A stretch of DNA of 64,000 bases from Erwinia amylovora (GTDB lineage Bacteria > Pseudomonadota > Gammaproteobacteria > Enterobacterales > Enterobacteriaceae), in assembly GCF_017161565.1 (NCBI RefSeq), contig NZ_CP066796.1, forward strand, positions 3,100,001-3,164,000, read 5' to 3'. The translations under genes were made by a program, and so were the position numbers. Shown here piece after piece: positions 46,750 to 56,315 of the stretch. The notes under the pieces are model-generated. The model was not told where the DNA came from. It did not search any database and saw nothing but the letters and a program-made list of their open reading frames with translations. Position 1 is the stretch's first letter. Each line of letters begins with the position of its first letter.

Positions 46750-47415
46750 TGCGCTTAAGCAATGCCGGCTTGCAGGATGGCATTCCCTGAAGCAGCAGAT
46801 TTTCCGGCTGGCAGACAAAACCCGGCAGTAGCGCACGCACATTCGCGGGTAGCGGTCCGCTCAGATAAGTCGGTACCACGCCTCAGGCTCCCTGCATCAT
46901 AAACGCGCCGATACCGATGGCGCGGGAACCGCTGGAGAACGCCCGTAACGGCAATATCGCCAGCGCAACAATGGCTGCGATAAACGTTTTTTCGGCCACG
47001 ATCCTCCGACAGCACCCGGAAGAAAACCCCCGCGCGGCATCGCCGCAATGCTGTAGCAGATGGCCATCAAGCTGATGATATGCGGTTCCGGTCCGTGCTG
47101 CACCTTAAAGAAGGTCGGGTAGAGATCCTGCGTTCCGTGACTGAAAAAGTTGAAGCAGGTCATCAGCAATATCAGATAAGCGTACACCGGCAGCAGCGCC
47201 ACGTTTTGCTGGCGCTGGCGCGCTGCCAGCCATACCGACGATTCCGGCGCTTTTAACCAGATAAACGCCAGCAGCAGGATCGGCAGTGCGCCGATCGGGC
47301 ACAGGCCGCGCCATCCGTACTTTTTCATCCAGCTCTTCATGGCTGGCACAGGTCTGCGCCAGCATGGCCAAATGGCCCGGCGGCGTGCCTTGCCGGGTTT
47401 TGTTTGCACCAGCAC
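46750..47415 (-). pseudogene. MFS transporter relic (SHS-like), multiple lesions
   Basis: One frame (47415 down to about 46990) has clear transporter sequence: KYGWRGLCPIGALPILLLAF, LLMTCFNFFSHGTQDLYPTF and HIISLMAICYSIAA. After that the frame shifts and continues in another frame with FMMQGA, stop, GVVPTYLSG and LLPGFVCQ. The N-terminal third is missing. The FSHGTQDLYPTF motif is typical of sialate/lactate-type MFS carriers. Not functional. Confidence 0.75.
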
Positions 47416-47558
47416 CAGCGCAAACGGTCGTGTGAGACCGGACAGCCGGGCATCATAAAGGTCATTTCGCCGAAATAGGACCGTTCGACGCTATTCCTTT
47501 TTACCTCGCGCGGTAAATTCCAGTACAATCCCACAGAATATTCCTGGTACTGAGAAGG

Positions 47559-47999
47559 ATGTTAACGATCCTGCACTCTGTCACACATCGCCGTTTTGCC
47601 GCCTGCTTCGCCCTGCTGGCCATGCTGCTGCTGTTTATTGCTCCGGTGATTTCAACATCACTGGCGCAGCAACGCGGCGGCAACAGCATGATGATGCATC
47701 ATGCCATGGGCATGGCGATGGAGATGGATATGTCAGCGGACGATCGTTCGCTGGCCGAAGCCGATCCAGCCGCCGGCAAGACTCAACACCCCGTGCGACC
47801 GATAATGGATGACAGCGCTTGCGGCTACTGCCTGCTGCTGGTGCATCTGCCGCTCGATTTGCTGCCGTCGTGGCTGCTATGGTCAGCGTCCCTGGTGGCA
47901 GAGATCCCGAACGTGACGCGGTCCCCGCCGCCACTGGCCCGTTTTACCCCAGGCTTCTTCCATCCACGCGCCCCACCCCGCTACGGCGCTTCACGTTAG
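47559..47999 (+). CDS. DUF2946-family protein
   Basis: This 146-residue exported or membrane protein has an N-terminal hydrophobic segment (FALLAMLLLFIAPVIST), a Met/His-rich stretch (MMMHHAMGMAMEMDM) that could bind metal, and the family core DDSACGYCLLLVHLPL. DUF2946 genes often accompany copper or iron uptake genes. It is followed at 77 nt by a PepSY membrane protein and is probably cotranscribed with it. Confidence 0.75.
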   Translation: MLTILHSVTHRRFAACFALLAMLLLFIAPVISTSLAQQRGGNSMMMHHAMGMAMEMDMSADDRSLAEADPAAGKTQHPVRPIMDDSACGYCLLLVHLPLDLLPSWLLWSASLVAEIPNVTRSPPPLARFTPGFFHPRAPPRYGASR

Positions 48000-48075
48000 T
48001 CCGTTGCCTATTGACTGTGGGAAATCCCCCGCAGCCCGCGTTTTATGCCTGCTAAACAGGCGGATGGAAGAGTCT

Positions 48076-49470
48076 ATGTCAGAACAAATCCGGCATGCGT
48101 CCACGCACGCCACATCATCCCGCAGCGGCCTGCCAGCGCTGCTGCGTCGTCTGCATTTTGATATTGGGCTGTTTATCGCCCCGTTTATTTTTATCGCCGC
48201 TTTCACCGGCACCCTGTATGTCATGACCCCGCAGCTGGAGAAGGTGCTTTATCAACGGCAGCTGTTGACTTCATCATCCGGCGCTGACCAGCCGCTTTCT
48301 GCTCAGGTCGCTCGCGCCAGCGAATTTATCGGCACAGACGTGAAGATTGCTGCCGTGCGCCCCGCTCCCCAGCAGGGGGAAACCACCCGCGTGATGTTTT
48401 ATCGAGCCGATCTTGGCCCCTCGGAAACACGCGCAGTATTCATTGATCCAAAAACCCTTGAGGTGCGTGGCATCATGACGGTGTACGGCACCAGCGGTAT
48501 ATTACCCCTGCGCACCTGGCTGGATTACCTGCACCGCAATTTGCTGCTGGGCGATGTGGGCCGTGTTTACAGTGAGCTGGCGGCAAGCTGGTTGTGGGTT
48601 ACCGCATTGGGGGGCGCGCTGTTATGGGTAAGCAACTGCGCCGCGCGCCGCAAATCTGCCAGCCCCCATTCGACGCCGGCACGGCGCCTGGCGCGATTTC
48701 GCCAGTGGCACACGGCTGTTGGACTGGCGTTGTTAGTCGGAATGGTGTTTTTCTCTGCCACCGGGCTGACCTGGTCACGCTGGGCCGGGGATAACATTTC
48801 CCTGTTGCGCAGCCATTTTGGCTGGTTGACGCCAGTGGTTAGCACCGCGCTACACCCCGCACCGGCGATGGCAATGGATGAGCATGCAGAGCATCAAGGC
48901 CACAGCCAGATAATGCACGATGGCGTCCGGATCTTTCCGTACCAGTTCGACGCGGTCCTGCATGCGGCGCGCGCAGCAGGCATTGATGCGGCGAAGCTGG
49001 AAATCCGCCCGGCTTATCGCGCGGACAGGGCCTGGACGGTAAGTGAGACTGATCACCGCTGGCCGACTCAGGTAGACAGCGTGGCGGTGGATCCACAGAA
49101 TAATGCGATTGTGGATAAGGTCGGTTTTGCACAATTTGGTCTGCTGGCCAGGCTGACGCGCTGGGGAGTGGATGCGCATATGGGCGTGCTGTTCGGGATA
49201 GCCAATCAGCTGGTACTGGCACTGTTTGGCCTCGGGCTGTGCCTGATGATTGCCATTGGCTACCGCATGTGGTGGTTACGACGCCCCGGGCCGGGAGAAA
49301 CTTCCCCGTTTGCCACGCTGCTGGGATGCTGGCGGCAGTTAACGCCCGGTATTCGTCTGATGCTGCTGATGTTGACGGGATTTGTCGCGGTAAGTTTACC
49401 GGTAATGGGCGTCAGCCTGCTGATTCTGCTGGTCATTGACCGCTGGCGCTGGCAGCGGTCAATAAAATGA
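48076..49470 (+). CDS. PepSY-TM domain membrane protein
   Basis: This 464-residue protein has four main membrane segments. The first follows RRLHFDIGLFIAPFIFIAAFTG, and later LLVGMVFFSATGLTWSRW and a C-terminal pair ending LLILLVID. PepSY regions lie between them (e.g. AVFIDPKTLEVRGIM, DSVAVDPQNNAIVDK). The start at 48076 has GGAAGAG upstream; ATG at 48064 is an alternative. The family includes PiuB-like proteins and periplasmic electron-transfer/iron reductases. Function here unknown, with a metal link suggested by the DUF2946 neighbour. Confidence 0.85.
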   Translation: MSEQIRHASTHATSSRSGLPALLRRLHFDIGLFIAPFIFIAAFTGTLYVMTPQLEKVLYQRQLLTSSSGADQPLSAQVARASEFIGTDVKIAAVRPAPQQGETTRVMFYRADLGPSETRAVFIDPKTLEVRGIMTVYGTSGILPLRTWLDYLHRNLLLGDVGRVYSELAASWLWVTALGGALLWVSNCAARRKSASPHSTPARRLARFRQWHTAVGLALLVGMVFFSATGLTWSRWAGDNISLLRSHFGWLTPVVSTALHPAPAMAMDEHAEHQGHSQIMHDGVRIFPYQFDAVLHAARAAGIDAAKLEIRPAYRADRAWTVSETDHRWPTQVDSVAVDPQNNAIVDKVGFAQFGLLARLTRWGVDAHMGVLFGIANQLVLALFGLGLCLMIAIGYRMWWLRRPGPGETSPFATLLGCWRQLTPGIRLMLLMLTGFVAVSLPVMGVSLLILLVIDRWRWQRSIK

Positions 49471-49517
49471 TCTGACGGGCGGGCCTGAAAGCAGAGGCTC
49501 GCCCTGGCGATCTGGCA

Positions 49518-50504
49518 TTAACCCAATGGCTGCGACAGATACTGTTCCAGCATGGCCAGCAGTAATGGGTTATCAACCGTTTGCAATACCTGCACCGGGC
49601 TGCCCTGCGGCTGACCAATCCCGACATCCAGCCGCAGCGGGTAGCGATAACGCCATGATTTACCGCGCGTCATGCCTTCCCGCAGTTCTACATTGACAAA
49701 ATAGTCGCTAGCGGTTGCTACCTGCTGGTTAAGCAGCCAGGCGACGACCAGTGCATCATGTATCCAGCAACCCGCCAGGCGTCGGGTTTGCATGGAGTAC
49801 TCTATCCACGGGCGTAGCGTCTCGGTCACAAAGCGCGCCAGCGGCGTGTCAATTTGCGCAATACGGTCGAGATCCCGATGGGTCATTAGCGTTTGGCTGG
49901 TGACATCCATCGGCACCAGCGTGATATTCGCTCCGCTGGTCAGCACTTTGTGTGCCGCCTCAGGATCGATACCAAAATTGGTGTCTTTGATAAAGTCATC
50001 CAGCGCAAATACGCCGCCCATAATGGCAATTTCCTGCACCGCCTCGGCCATCTGCGGGTAACGCTCCAGCGCCAGAGCAACGTTAGTTAACGGGCCAATT
50101 GCCACCAGCGTTATCTCACCGGGATTGGCGCAAATCAGTTGTCCCATCGCATCGGCTGCTTCTTCTGGCGGCGGCGAGTAAACGGGTGGCTGGCGCACGC
50201 CCTGCCAAAGGTGTGCCAACTGCTGCTGGTGCACCCGCGAATCCAGAACGCCACGCCACGGTGCGCTGGGTTCATTTAACGCCGCATCCGCCCCTTTAAT
50301 CACCGGTACCGACTGACCGGCGCGCTCGATCAGATCCCTTGCCACGCTGTAACCGATCTCGCTTGGGGTATTCCCCGCTACGGTGGTGACCAGTTCCAGT
50401 GAAATTTCTGGCGCGGCCAGCGCCAGCGCGATGGCCAGCCCGTCATCAACGTTGGCGCCAGCAATGCCATTCCCCGGATCGCAGTCAATAATTAATCGTA
50501 TCAT
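49518..50504 (-). CDS. Nucleoside hydrolase
   Basis: This 328-residue enzyme of the inosine-uridine hydrolase family cleaves ribonucleosides to base and ribose. The calcium site is DCDPGNG...NVDDG, with a short insert between DPG and DD compared with RihA-C. Later motifs are AIGPLTNVALAL, AIMGGVF, NFGIDPEAAHKVL and a C-terminal IHDALVVAWLL with the catalytic His-Asp. It is the last gene of a transporter-LacI-hydrolase operon, so the transporter may import nucleosides. It begins 15 nt after the lacI-type gene. Confidence 0.9.
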   Translation of the reverse strand: MIRLIIDCDPGNGIAGANVDDGLAIALALAAPEISLELVTTVAGNTPSEIGYSVARDLIERAGQSVPVIKGADAALNEPSAPWRGVLDSRVHQQQLAHLWQGVRQPPVYSPPPEEAADAMGQLICANPGEITLVAIGPLTNVALALERYPQMAEAVQEIAIMGGVFALDDFIKDTNFGIDPEAAHKVLTSGANITLVPMDVTSQTLMTHRDLDRIAQIDTPLARFVTETLRPWIEYSMQTRRLAGCWIHDALVVAWLLNQQVATASDYFVNVELREGMTRGKSWRYRYPLRLDVGIGQPQGSPVQVLQTVDNPLLLAMLEQYLSQPLG

Positions 50505-50519
50505 CTGTTGTTATCTTTA

Positions 50520-51536
50520 TTATCTGACCAGCTTGCAGCCGCAAGACTCGCCAATTTCTAATTGATGAGAAAACTCACTTAGCGCGGTTTCTCCGTTCCA
50601 GTTCGCCAGCATTTTGATGGCGGCCTTTGCCATTTCACGCACCGGCTGACGAGCGGTAGTCAGCGATGGCAGATGATAAGCAGATTGGTCAGTTCCGTTA
50701 AAACACACCAGCGCGACATCATCCGGTACTTTGATCGCGCGCTCCGACAAGGCACGAATACAGCCTATGGCCTGCGCCTCGTTGGTGGCAAACAGCGCGC
50801 GCGGAAGCGTTCCGCCCTGTAACATTTGCTGTGCCGCCTGATAACCTCCCTGACGGGTATAAGGCGTGGAGAAGATCCACTCGGGACGCTCCTGCACGCC
50901 ATATTCTGCCAGCGCCTCGCGCCAGCCATGCAGCCTGTCCTGCGAATTAAGCCTTTCCAGTGGACCGCAGATAATGCCCACCTCCTGATAACCATGACTC
51001 AGTAGGGGAGATGTCACCTGACGCGCAGCTTCTCGCTCATCCACGCGCAGTACATTGACCTGCCAAGCCGGATCGACCCGGTCGAGCATCACGCATGGCG
51101 TACCGCTGGCTTGCAAAACATCAATATAGGGATGCCGGTCAACGCTGACATAGATAATCCCGTTAATCTGCTGACTCAACAGATTATTGATCAGCTGCAG
51201 CTCGCGTTTGCGATCGTCACCGGCATCGCCCAGCAGCATGACCATATCGTTGGCCAACGCTTCCTGTTGCAGTTCATGTGCGAGAGAGGCAATAAACGCA
51301 TTATCAATATTTGGCACCACCAGCCCGTAAGTTTTAGTGGTGCCTGAAGCCAGCGCCCGCGCGACATTGTTCGGCCGATAGCCGGTTTTTTTGATCGCAG
51401 CCAGTACCCTTTCGCGCGTTGCGGGAGCGACCGGGCGCGGACCATTGTTGACAACGTAACTGACCACCGCTACCGACGTGCCAGCTTCCTGCGCTACATC
51501 GGCTCGGGTGGCGCGCTGCTTAACCTGTTTCGCCAC
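50520..51536 (-). CDS. LacI-family transcription regulator
   Basis: This 338-residue regulator has a helix-turn-helix RADVAQEAGTSVAVVSYVVN and hinge RVARALASG-like NVARALASGTTKTYG. A periplasmic-binding-like ligand domain follows (LVVPNIDNAFIASLAHELQ, VALVCFNGTDQSAYHLPSLT). It likely controls its own operon in response to a nucleoside or sugar. A candidate operator is at 53273-53290. Confidence 0.92.
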   Translation of the reverse strand: MAKQVKQRATRADVAQEAGTSVAVVSYVVNNGPRPVAPATRERVLAAIKKTGYRPNNVARALASGTTKTYGLVVPNIDNAFIASLAHELQQEALANDMVMLLGDAGDDRKRELQLINNLLSQQINGIIYVSVDRHPYIDVLQASGTPCVMLDRVDPAWQVNVLRVDEREAARQVTSPLLSHGYQEVGIICGPLERLNSQDRLHGWREALAEYGVQERPEWIFSTPYTRQGGYQAAQQMLQGGTLPRALFATNEAQAIGCIRALSERAIKVPDDVALVCFNGTDQSAYHLPSLTTARQPVREMAKAAIKMLANWNGETALSEFSHQLEIGESCGCKLVR

Positions 51537-51566
51537 TGCTGATATCCCTCATATATCAAAACGATA

Positions 51567-51591
51567 AAGGCCAGAGAAAATCTCTGGCCCA
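51567..51591 (-). terminator. Terminator-like hairpin between transporter and lacI-type gene
   Basis: GGCCAGAG (51569-51576) and CTCTGGCC (51582-51589) form a perfect 8-bp stem with a 5-nt loop. A short T tract follows on the minus strand. It may limit read-through from the transporter to the regulator and hydrolase genes. Confidence 0.55.
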
Positions 51592-51617
51592 TACATCACC
51601 ACTCTGTCAGTCCGTGG

Positions 51618-53012
51618 TTATATCGCATCTTCCGCCGCATTGAGATCGCGCCCACGCGTTTCCGGCGCCACAAAAGTGGTAAGAAAACCGATAGTCGCCA
51701 TCACCGCAAAGTAGGTGGCAATCGGCCACCAGTGCCCTGTCCATGAAAGGAGTGCTGCCGCCACCAGCGGTGCTGTTCCGCCAGATAGAATTGACCCAAG
51801 CTCTTTGGCCGTGGCCATTTTAGTATAGCGATGATGCACGCCAAACATTTCCACGCCCCACGCGGCCTGCACGCCAAAGATCCCCAGCGATGCCAACCCC
51901 ATTCCCGTCACAATAGTGGTAATAACAATAGCGGGTTCACGCGAATCCAGCAGCATAAAGGCCGGGAAGGCATAGATGATTAACAGCAGACAGAACCAGC
52001 GATAAGTAATGCGGCGACCAAAGCGATCCGAAAGCCAGCCTGCCAGCGGTATGATCAGAAAGCCCAGCAGTGAAGCAATAAAGACCGCACTGGTGGCGAC
52101 AGACTTATCTACCGCCAGCACTTTGACCACGTAGCCGATAATAAAGCCCTGGGCCAGATAAGAAGGACCGTTCTCGCCGATACGCAGACCAACCATGGTC
52201 AGGAAAGCACGGCTGCGCCGCCAGAAAGAACGCGTATCCAGCACCTGTGAACGTGTAGCCAGCACCTGTGCACGCTGCGTTTCCATCTCGGCTTTTTTAC
52301 GTTCGAATACCGGAGTTTCTTTCAGGTTACGGCGGATCCACAACGCGACCAGCGCAATCAGCGAGCTGCACAGGAACGGAATGCGCCAGCCCCATTCCAG
52401 CAGTGACCGCTGGTCCATCTGCACCACCGCCAGCCAAACCAGCGAAGCCAGTAGCGTACCGCTGTTTGAGCCAAGGGCGATGATCGAGGAAACAAGGCCG
52501 CGCCGCCGTGTAGGCGCATATTCAGCCAGCGTCACCGTGCCTGCGGAGAGTTCCGCCCCGGCGCCGAAGCCCTGACTGAAACGCAATAGCACTAAACAGG
52601 CCGGTGCCCACAGGCCAATCGACGCGTAGCTGGGAATAAGACCAATAAGAGTGGTTGAGGCGCCCATCAGGATGATGGTAGAGATCATTACCGTTTTGCG
52701 ACCTTTACGGTCACCGAGCCAGCCAAAGAAGAGTGCGCCAATCGGGCGGGCAATAAAACCAACCGACCAGGTGGCGAAGGTAGAAAGCAGCGCCATGGCA
52801 GGCGTTGATTCGGGGAAGAAGACATCGCCAAAAATAATACCGGCGGCCAGTCCGTATAGCGCAAAGTCGGCATATTCCATCGCAGTACCCAGCCAACATG
52901 ACAGGGTGGCGCGCCAGAAATCTTTGCGCCCTTCGCGCGTGATTAGACGTTCGTCTGCCGCAGAATCAGCTGTTATCGCAGCATCCTGTGCATGGTTTTG
53001 ATGTGTAGACAT
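51618..53012 (-). CDS. MFS transporter, MHS (ProP/ShiA-like) family
   Basis: This 464-residue 12-helix carrier starts MSTHQNHAQDAAI (53012). An ATG 36 nt upstream is less likely because AGGGA precedes 53012. Marks include GTAMEYADFALYG, FGWLGDRKGRKTVM, RFSQGFGAGAELSAG and WLSDRFGRRITYR. Family members import small organic solutes with protons. Its place in an operon with a nucleoside hydrolase suggests nucleoside or related uptake, an inference. Confidence 0.88.
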   Translation of the reverse strand: MSTHQNHAQDAAITADSAADERLITREGRKDFWRATLSCWLGTAMEYADFALYGLAAGIIFGDVFFPESTPAMALLSTFATWSVGFIARPIGALFFGWLGDRKGRKTVMISTIILMGASTTLIGLIPSYASIGLWAPACLVLLRFSQGFGAGAELSAGTVTLAEYAPTRRRGLVSSIIALGSNSGTLLASLVWLAVVQMDQRSLLEWGWRIPFLCSSLIALVALWIRRNLKETPVFERKKAEMETQRAQVLATRSQVLDTRSFWRRSRAFLTMVGLRIGENGPSYLAQGFIIGYVVKVLAVDKSVATSAVFIASLLGFLIIPLAGWLSDRFGRRITYRWFCLLLIIYAFPAFMLLDSREPAIVITTIVTGMGLASLGIFGVQAAWGVEMFGVHHRYTKMATAKELGSILSGGTAPLVAAALLSWTGHWWPIATYFAVMATIGFLTTFVAPETRGRDLNAAEDAI

Positions 53013-53272
53013 GAAAATTTCCCTGAGGTGAGGAGCTGTGTTGGGCACCTTCCCTGGTACACACTCCTCAGCGGAGGAAAATTCGCCAGTGAAGATGCGA
53101 TGTTAAAAAGCCATAACAAAGGATCGTTATAAAGTTCCCTGGTGTTGGAACGCTATATTCGCTTTACGCCGACGGTCTAAAATGACCAGTCGCATAAGTA
53201 ACGTAAAACAAATTTGACCTTGTGGTAGCTGACAACTATCAAACACCGTGAATTTCCACTACCCCTTCATTG

Positions 53273-53290
53273 TATCTACGCGTGTAGATA
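53273..53290. promoter_or_regulatory. Candidate LacI-family operator
   Basis: TATCTACG-CG-TGTAGATA is an 18-bp palindrome with a central CG and one mismatch, the classic LacI-family form. It lies 260 nt upstream of the transporter start (53012), in a spacer without other genes. Confidence 0.5.
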
Positions 53291-53771
53291 AATCAAGTAG
53301 CCTTACCAATTTTAGAGGCGTTTTTTTGCCACCGGATAGCACATCAATCATTTATAATTAATAAAATCATAGCCATAGCGTCGTAAAGAAAATGATGATA
53401 TTTTTTTTCACCATGAATAAAGTCAGAAAACAAGGATTATTCTTACATGTTGTGCTTTGGGTGCCACATCATAACCACTTTGTATGACAAACAGATGACA
53501 GCCTGAAAAGTACAGATTTGTTAGCGTACAGGGCCAATGCCAAGATGCGGAAAAACCCCATCGACCAGGCGAAAAATGATAACTATCACGCAGCTGCGTA
53601 ATGGCAAATCCAATAATTCGCCGTACGGTCGCCGCTCCGCGCTGGCAATGACGCGTGATAACTGAAGCTGGCAAGATAAAGTTTAAGATTCAACTGCTTC
53701 CCGACGTAGTGAGTTTGCCTGGAAATGCATCAATCAGATGTTAAATACTGGATCGTACCGCGCAGTTACAT
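53291..53771. other. Intergenic region before tRNA-Ile2
   Basis: No gene is supported here. One short open frame on the minus strand (53423-53674) has no recognisable protein character. The end of the interval runs into the tRNA promoter. Confidence 0.5.
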
Positions 53772-53777
53772 TATAAT
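53748..53777 (+). promoter_or_regulatory. Promoter of tRNA-Ile2
   Basis: A perfect -10 TATAAT lies at 53772-53777 with a GC-rich discriminator (CCCGCGCC) before the tRNA. A weak -35 (around 53748-53753) is at about 18 nt. Confidence 0.6.
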
Positions 53778-53788
53778 CCCGCGCCTCA

Positions 53789-53865
53789 GGCCCCTTAGCT
53801 CAGTTGGTTAGAGCGCGCGACTCATAATCGCTCGGTCGCTGGTTCAAGTCCAGCAGGGGCCACCA
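53789..53865 (+). tRNA. ileX: tRNA-Ile2 (CAU, lysidine-modified)
   Basis: This 77-nt tRNA has an encoded CCA and anticodon CAT in GACTCATAATC. The body matches the minor isoleucine tRNA (IleX/IleY type; starts GGCCCCTTAGC and ends GGGGCCACCA) rather than methionine tRNAs. TilS must convert the C to lysidine to read AUA codons. It marks the left edge of an accessory island. Confidence 0.92.
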
Positions 53866-53891
53866 GAATTTACCTGTAAAATCAGGGCATT

Positions 53892-53919
53892 AAGCCACTC
53901 CGCCAAGAGTGGCTTTTTT
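53892..53919 (+). terminator. Terminator after tRNA-Ile2
   Basis: GCCACTC (53894-53900) and GAGTGGC (53907-53913) are followed by six T. Confidence 0.85.
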
Positions 53920-54150
53920 GTTTTTGGCTGCCAGCGTCACAAAATTGTCCCATGAGATCTTTGCTATGCCCAGCGATCTGACCTGAAGGGCTTAGCTGCA
54001 GCGACTGAGGTGGCGAAAAATTTGTGGGAAGTGCAACCGTGCTTGCAGGGGGCTCACACTTTCCACGTATAAGCGGATAGCTTCATTCTCATACACGTTT
54101 TTTGTCTGAGCGTATGCGCTTACGAACTCCACCAATCTTGACGCCTGAAC

Positions 54151-54594
54151 GGCTTTGTTGCATAAATCGAACTCTTGCTGAATGGCAGGATTAGATAACG
54201 CATCATTCTGACGACACCGGTCATCCTGTGGCAAAGCAACAGGGTAAAGAGCGCCGCCGGATCGGGCAACAGCGACATTTTTCAGTCGATGCAAAGACGC
54301 ATAAAATCATCTGTGCTGACCTGTCGCAGAACAATGTAACCTACGCAGAGGCTTTCCCGGGCCTTATCCGGCAGATCCACAGGAAAATCCGCTCAGCCGC
54401 AGCGGACGGATCTACTGGCCTGAAGAGTATGCAGAAAGCAACCGTGCTGTGGCGAATCAGTATCTGAAAGGGAGCAATGCCCGGTAGAAACAGACGAAGG
54501 ACGACAACCGTCGCTCGATAGCCGAAACGGCGATGTACGAGGGTGAAACCGCTGTTCGGGGATCGCTGACGCTGCGGGACTATGATGCTACTGA
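54151..54594 (+). mobile_element. IS903-like (IS5 family) remnant
   Basis: The left end at 54151-54168 reads GGCTTTGTTGCATAAATC, close to the IS903 terminal repeat. Transposase fragments follow: QQGKERRR, DAKTHKIICADLSQNNVT and FPGLIRQIHRKIRSAAADG. After an internal deletion near 54411 come YWPEEYAESNRAVANQYLKG and, after a stop, RRSIAETAMYEGETAVRGSL and LTLRDYDA. The N-terminal part of the transposase and the right end are missing. It is immobile and flanks the Tle1 island. Confidence 0.8.
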
Positions 54595-54615
54595 CGCTCT
54601 CCCCGAATAGTCTGG

Positions 54616-55275
54616 CTACCAGTTGCCATACGGATAGACCTTCCCTTTAATAAAATCCTTTGTGTCTTTGTCATATCCATAAGAAAAATCGCTCTTAGTT
54701 ATCCCTTTGCAAATAGATAATTTATCGCCGGATAACGTATACAGCACTGACGGCGTTACGCGGTAATTGGGCTCAAGCCCTATGCCCTGTAGCCAGACGG
54801 CCACCTTTCCTTCCGGAGCCAGACCAATTTGCACCCGGTTGTAATATGCTGTCTTTCCCTGATAATCCTTGTTTATGCTCGGCCTGAGCATTTTTTCCAG
54901 TACGGGTTGCGGGATAGTCAGGTGGGTTTCATACACCTTTTTATCCATCACCGAGTCCCAGCAAAAAATAATATGCCTGGGAGGACGCTCAACGTGATTC
55001 CAGTACCCTCCGGGTGCGCGATCCTTGTCATTCCACTCACCGATAACTCTGGGCAGATCGGGCGTGCTGTTCAGCGTAGTAAACTCATAAACTTTACCCC
55101 CGGCATCCTGAACAACGGCAAACGTCACCAGCGCAGGCAGCGCCTGAGGCGTGAAAAAATTAAAAGTCCACTTGGTTGGTACGCCGTTTTGCGCCACGAT
55201 GCCGGGCTGGTCCGCACCCTGACAGGCCGTCAGCATCAGTACCGGAAGAAGCCCGGCCAGACGGGTTATTTCCAT
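54616..55275 (-). CDS. Tle1 immunity lipoprotein, copy 1 (variant A-tail 1)
   Basis: This 219-residue lipoprotein has signal peptide MEITRLAGLLPVLMLTAC with lipobox LTAC. The mature part is of a DUF2931-like type (RHIIFCWDSVMDKKVYETHL). The middle block is variant A (NSTPDLPRVIGEWNDKDRAP; SINKDYQGKTAYYNRVQ; LQGIGLEPNYR). The tail is variant 1 (TKSDFSYGYDKDTKDF). It is the array member farthest from the lipase. It is expected to trap the Tle1 phospholipase in the periplasm. The unit ends beside the IS remnant. Confidence 0.85.
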   Translation of the reverse strand: MEITRLAGLLPVLMLTACQGADQPGIVAQNGVPTKWTFNFFTPQALPALVTFAVVQDAGGKVYEFTTLNSTPDLPRVIGEWNDKDRAPGGYWNHVERPPRHIIFCWDSVMDKKVYETHLTIPQPVLEKMLRPSINKDYQGKTAYYNRVQIGLAPEGKVAVWLQGIGLEPNYRVTPSVLYTLSGDKLSICKGITKSDFSYGYDKDTKDFIKGKVYPYGNW

Positions 55276-55454
55276 ATTTTATTCCCTTCCATATCGTAAA
55301 CCGTCCGCTGCCAGCGTTCGTCCGGCCGGTTGGTAAACGTCACCATCTTCGCCGGCTTTACCGCCCCGGCGATCATTCCATGGCCGTCTCTGACCACGCC
55401 GTTCCAGTTGGCCGGGCAGTGAAGGTATTGTGCCGCCAGCATCTCGATTTCCGG
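55266..55454 (-). pseudogene. Copy of tle1 3' end (fragment 1)
   Basis: These 63 codons read PEIEMLAAQYLHCPANWNG... to GNKIWK and stop, in frame with the real lipase end except that AVQ is AAQ here. It begins exactly after the junction with the next immunity gene's stop. It overlaps the immunity start by 10 nt and supplies the GAAGGG ribosome site. Confidence 0.9.
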
Positions 55455-55465
55455 AACAGTCGAGG

Positions 55466-56125
55466 CTACCAGTTGCCATACGGATAGACCTTCCCTTTAA
55501 TAAAATCCTTTGTGTTTTCTCCAAATTCATAACCAGTGGAAAAACGTGTTATCCCTTTGCAAATAGATAATTTATCGCCGGATAGCGTATAAAGCACTGA
55601 CGGCGTTACACGGTAATTGGGCTCAAGCCCTATGCCCTGTAGCCAGACGGCCACCTTTCCTTCCGGAGCCAGACCAATTTGCACCCGGTTGTAATATGCA
55701 GTCTTTCCCTGATAATCCTTGTTTATGCTCGGCCTGAGCATTTTTTCCAGTATGGGTTGCGGGATAGTCAGGTGGGTTTCATACACCTTTTTATCCATCA
55801 CCGAGTCCCAGCAAAAAATAATATGCCTGGGAGGACGCTCAACGTGATTCCAGTACCCTCCGGGTGCGCGATCCTTGTCATTCCACTCACCGATAACTCT
55901 GGGCAGATCGGGCGTGCTGTTCAGCGTAGTAAACTCATAAACTTTACCCCCGGCATCCTGAACAACGGCGAACGTCACCAGCGCAGGCAGCGCCTGAGGC
56001 GTGAAAAAATTAAAAGTCCACTTGGTTGGTACGCCGTTTTGCGCCACGGTGCCGGGCTGGTCCGCACCCTGACAGGCCGTCAGCATCAGTACCGGAAGAA
56101 GCCCGGCCAGACGGGTTATTTCCAT
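55466..56125 (-). CDS. Tle1 immunity lipoprotein, copy 2 (variant A-tail 2)
   Basis: This 219-residue lipoprotein has the same signal peptide and lipobox as copy 1. The middle block is variant A (NSTPDLPRVIGEW, SINKDYQG, LQGIGLEP), with small changes such as QPILEKM for QPVLEKM. The tail is variant 2 (TRFSTGYEFGENTKDF). A mixed combination relative to copies 1 and 4. Translation starts inside a tle1 3' fragment, as for the others. Confidence 0.85.
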   Translation of the reverse strand: MEITRLAGLLPVLMLTACQGADQPGTVAQNGVPTKWTFNFFTPQALPALVTFAVVQDAGGKVYEFTTLNSTPDLPRVIGEWNDKDRAPGGYWNHVERPPRHIIFCWDSVMDKKVYETHLTIPQPILEKMLRPSINKDYQGKTAYYNRVQIGLAPEGKVAVWLQGIGLEPNYRVTPSVLYTLSGDKLSICKGITRFSTGYEFGENTKDFIKGKVYPYGNW

Positions 56126-56304
56126 ATTTTATTCCCTTCCATATCGTAAACCGTCCGCTGCCAGCGTTCGTCCGGCCGGTTGGTAAACGTCACCATCTTC
56201 GCCGGCTTTACCGCCCCGGCGATCATTCCATGGCCGTCTTTGGCCATGCCGTTCCCGTTGGCCGGGCAGTGAAGGTATTGTGCCGCCAGCATCTCGATTT
56301 CCGG
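56116..56304 (-). pseudogene. Copy of tle1 3' end (fragment 2)
   Basis: Same 63-codon fragment with the same left breakpoint (CCGGAAATC) and the AAQ variant. It has a few private substitutions, around 56240-56254 where the others read CTGACCACGCC. Confidence 0.9.
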
Positions 56305-56315
56305 AACAGTCGAGG

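Noticed and set aside
53423..53674. 83-residue minus-strand frame before tRNA-Ile2
   Set aside because: No protein-like features, no ribosome site and no gene neighbours that would support it.
53789..53865. Reading the CAT-anticodon tRNA as a methionine tRNA
   Set aside because: The body and stems match tRNA-Ile2 rather than initiator or elongator Met tRNA.
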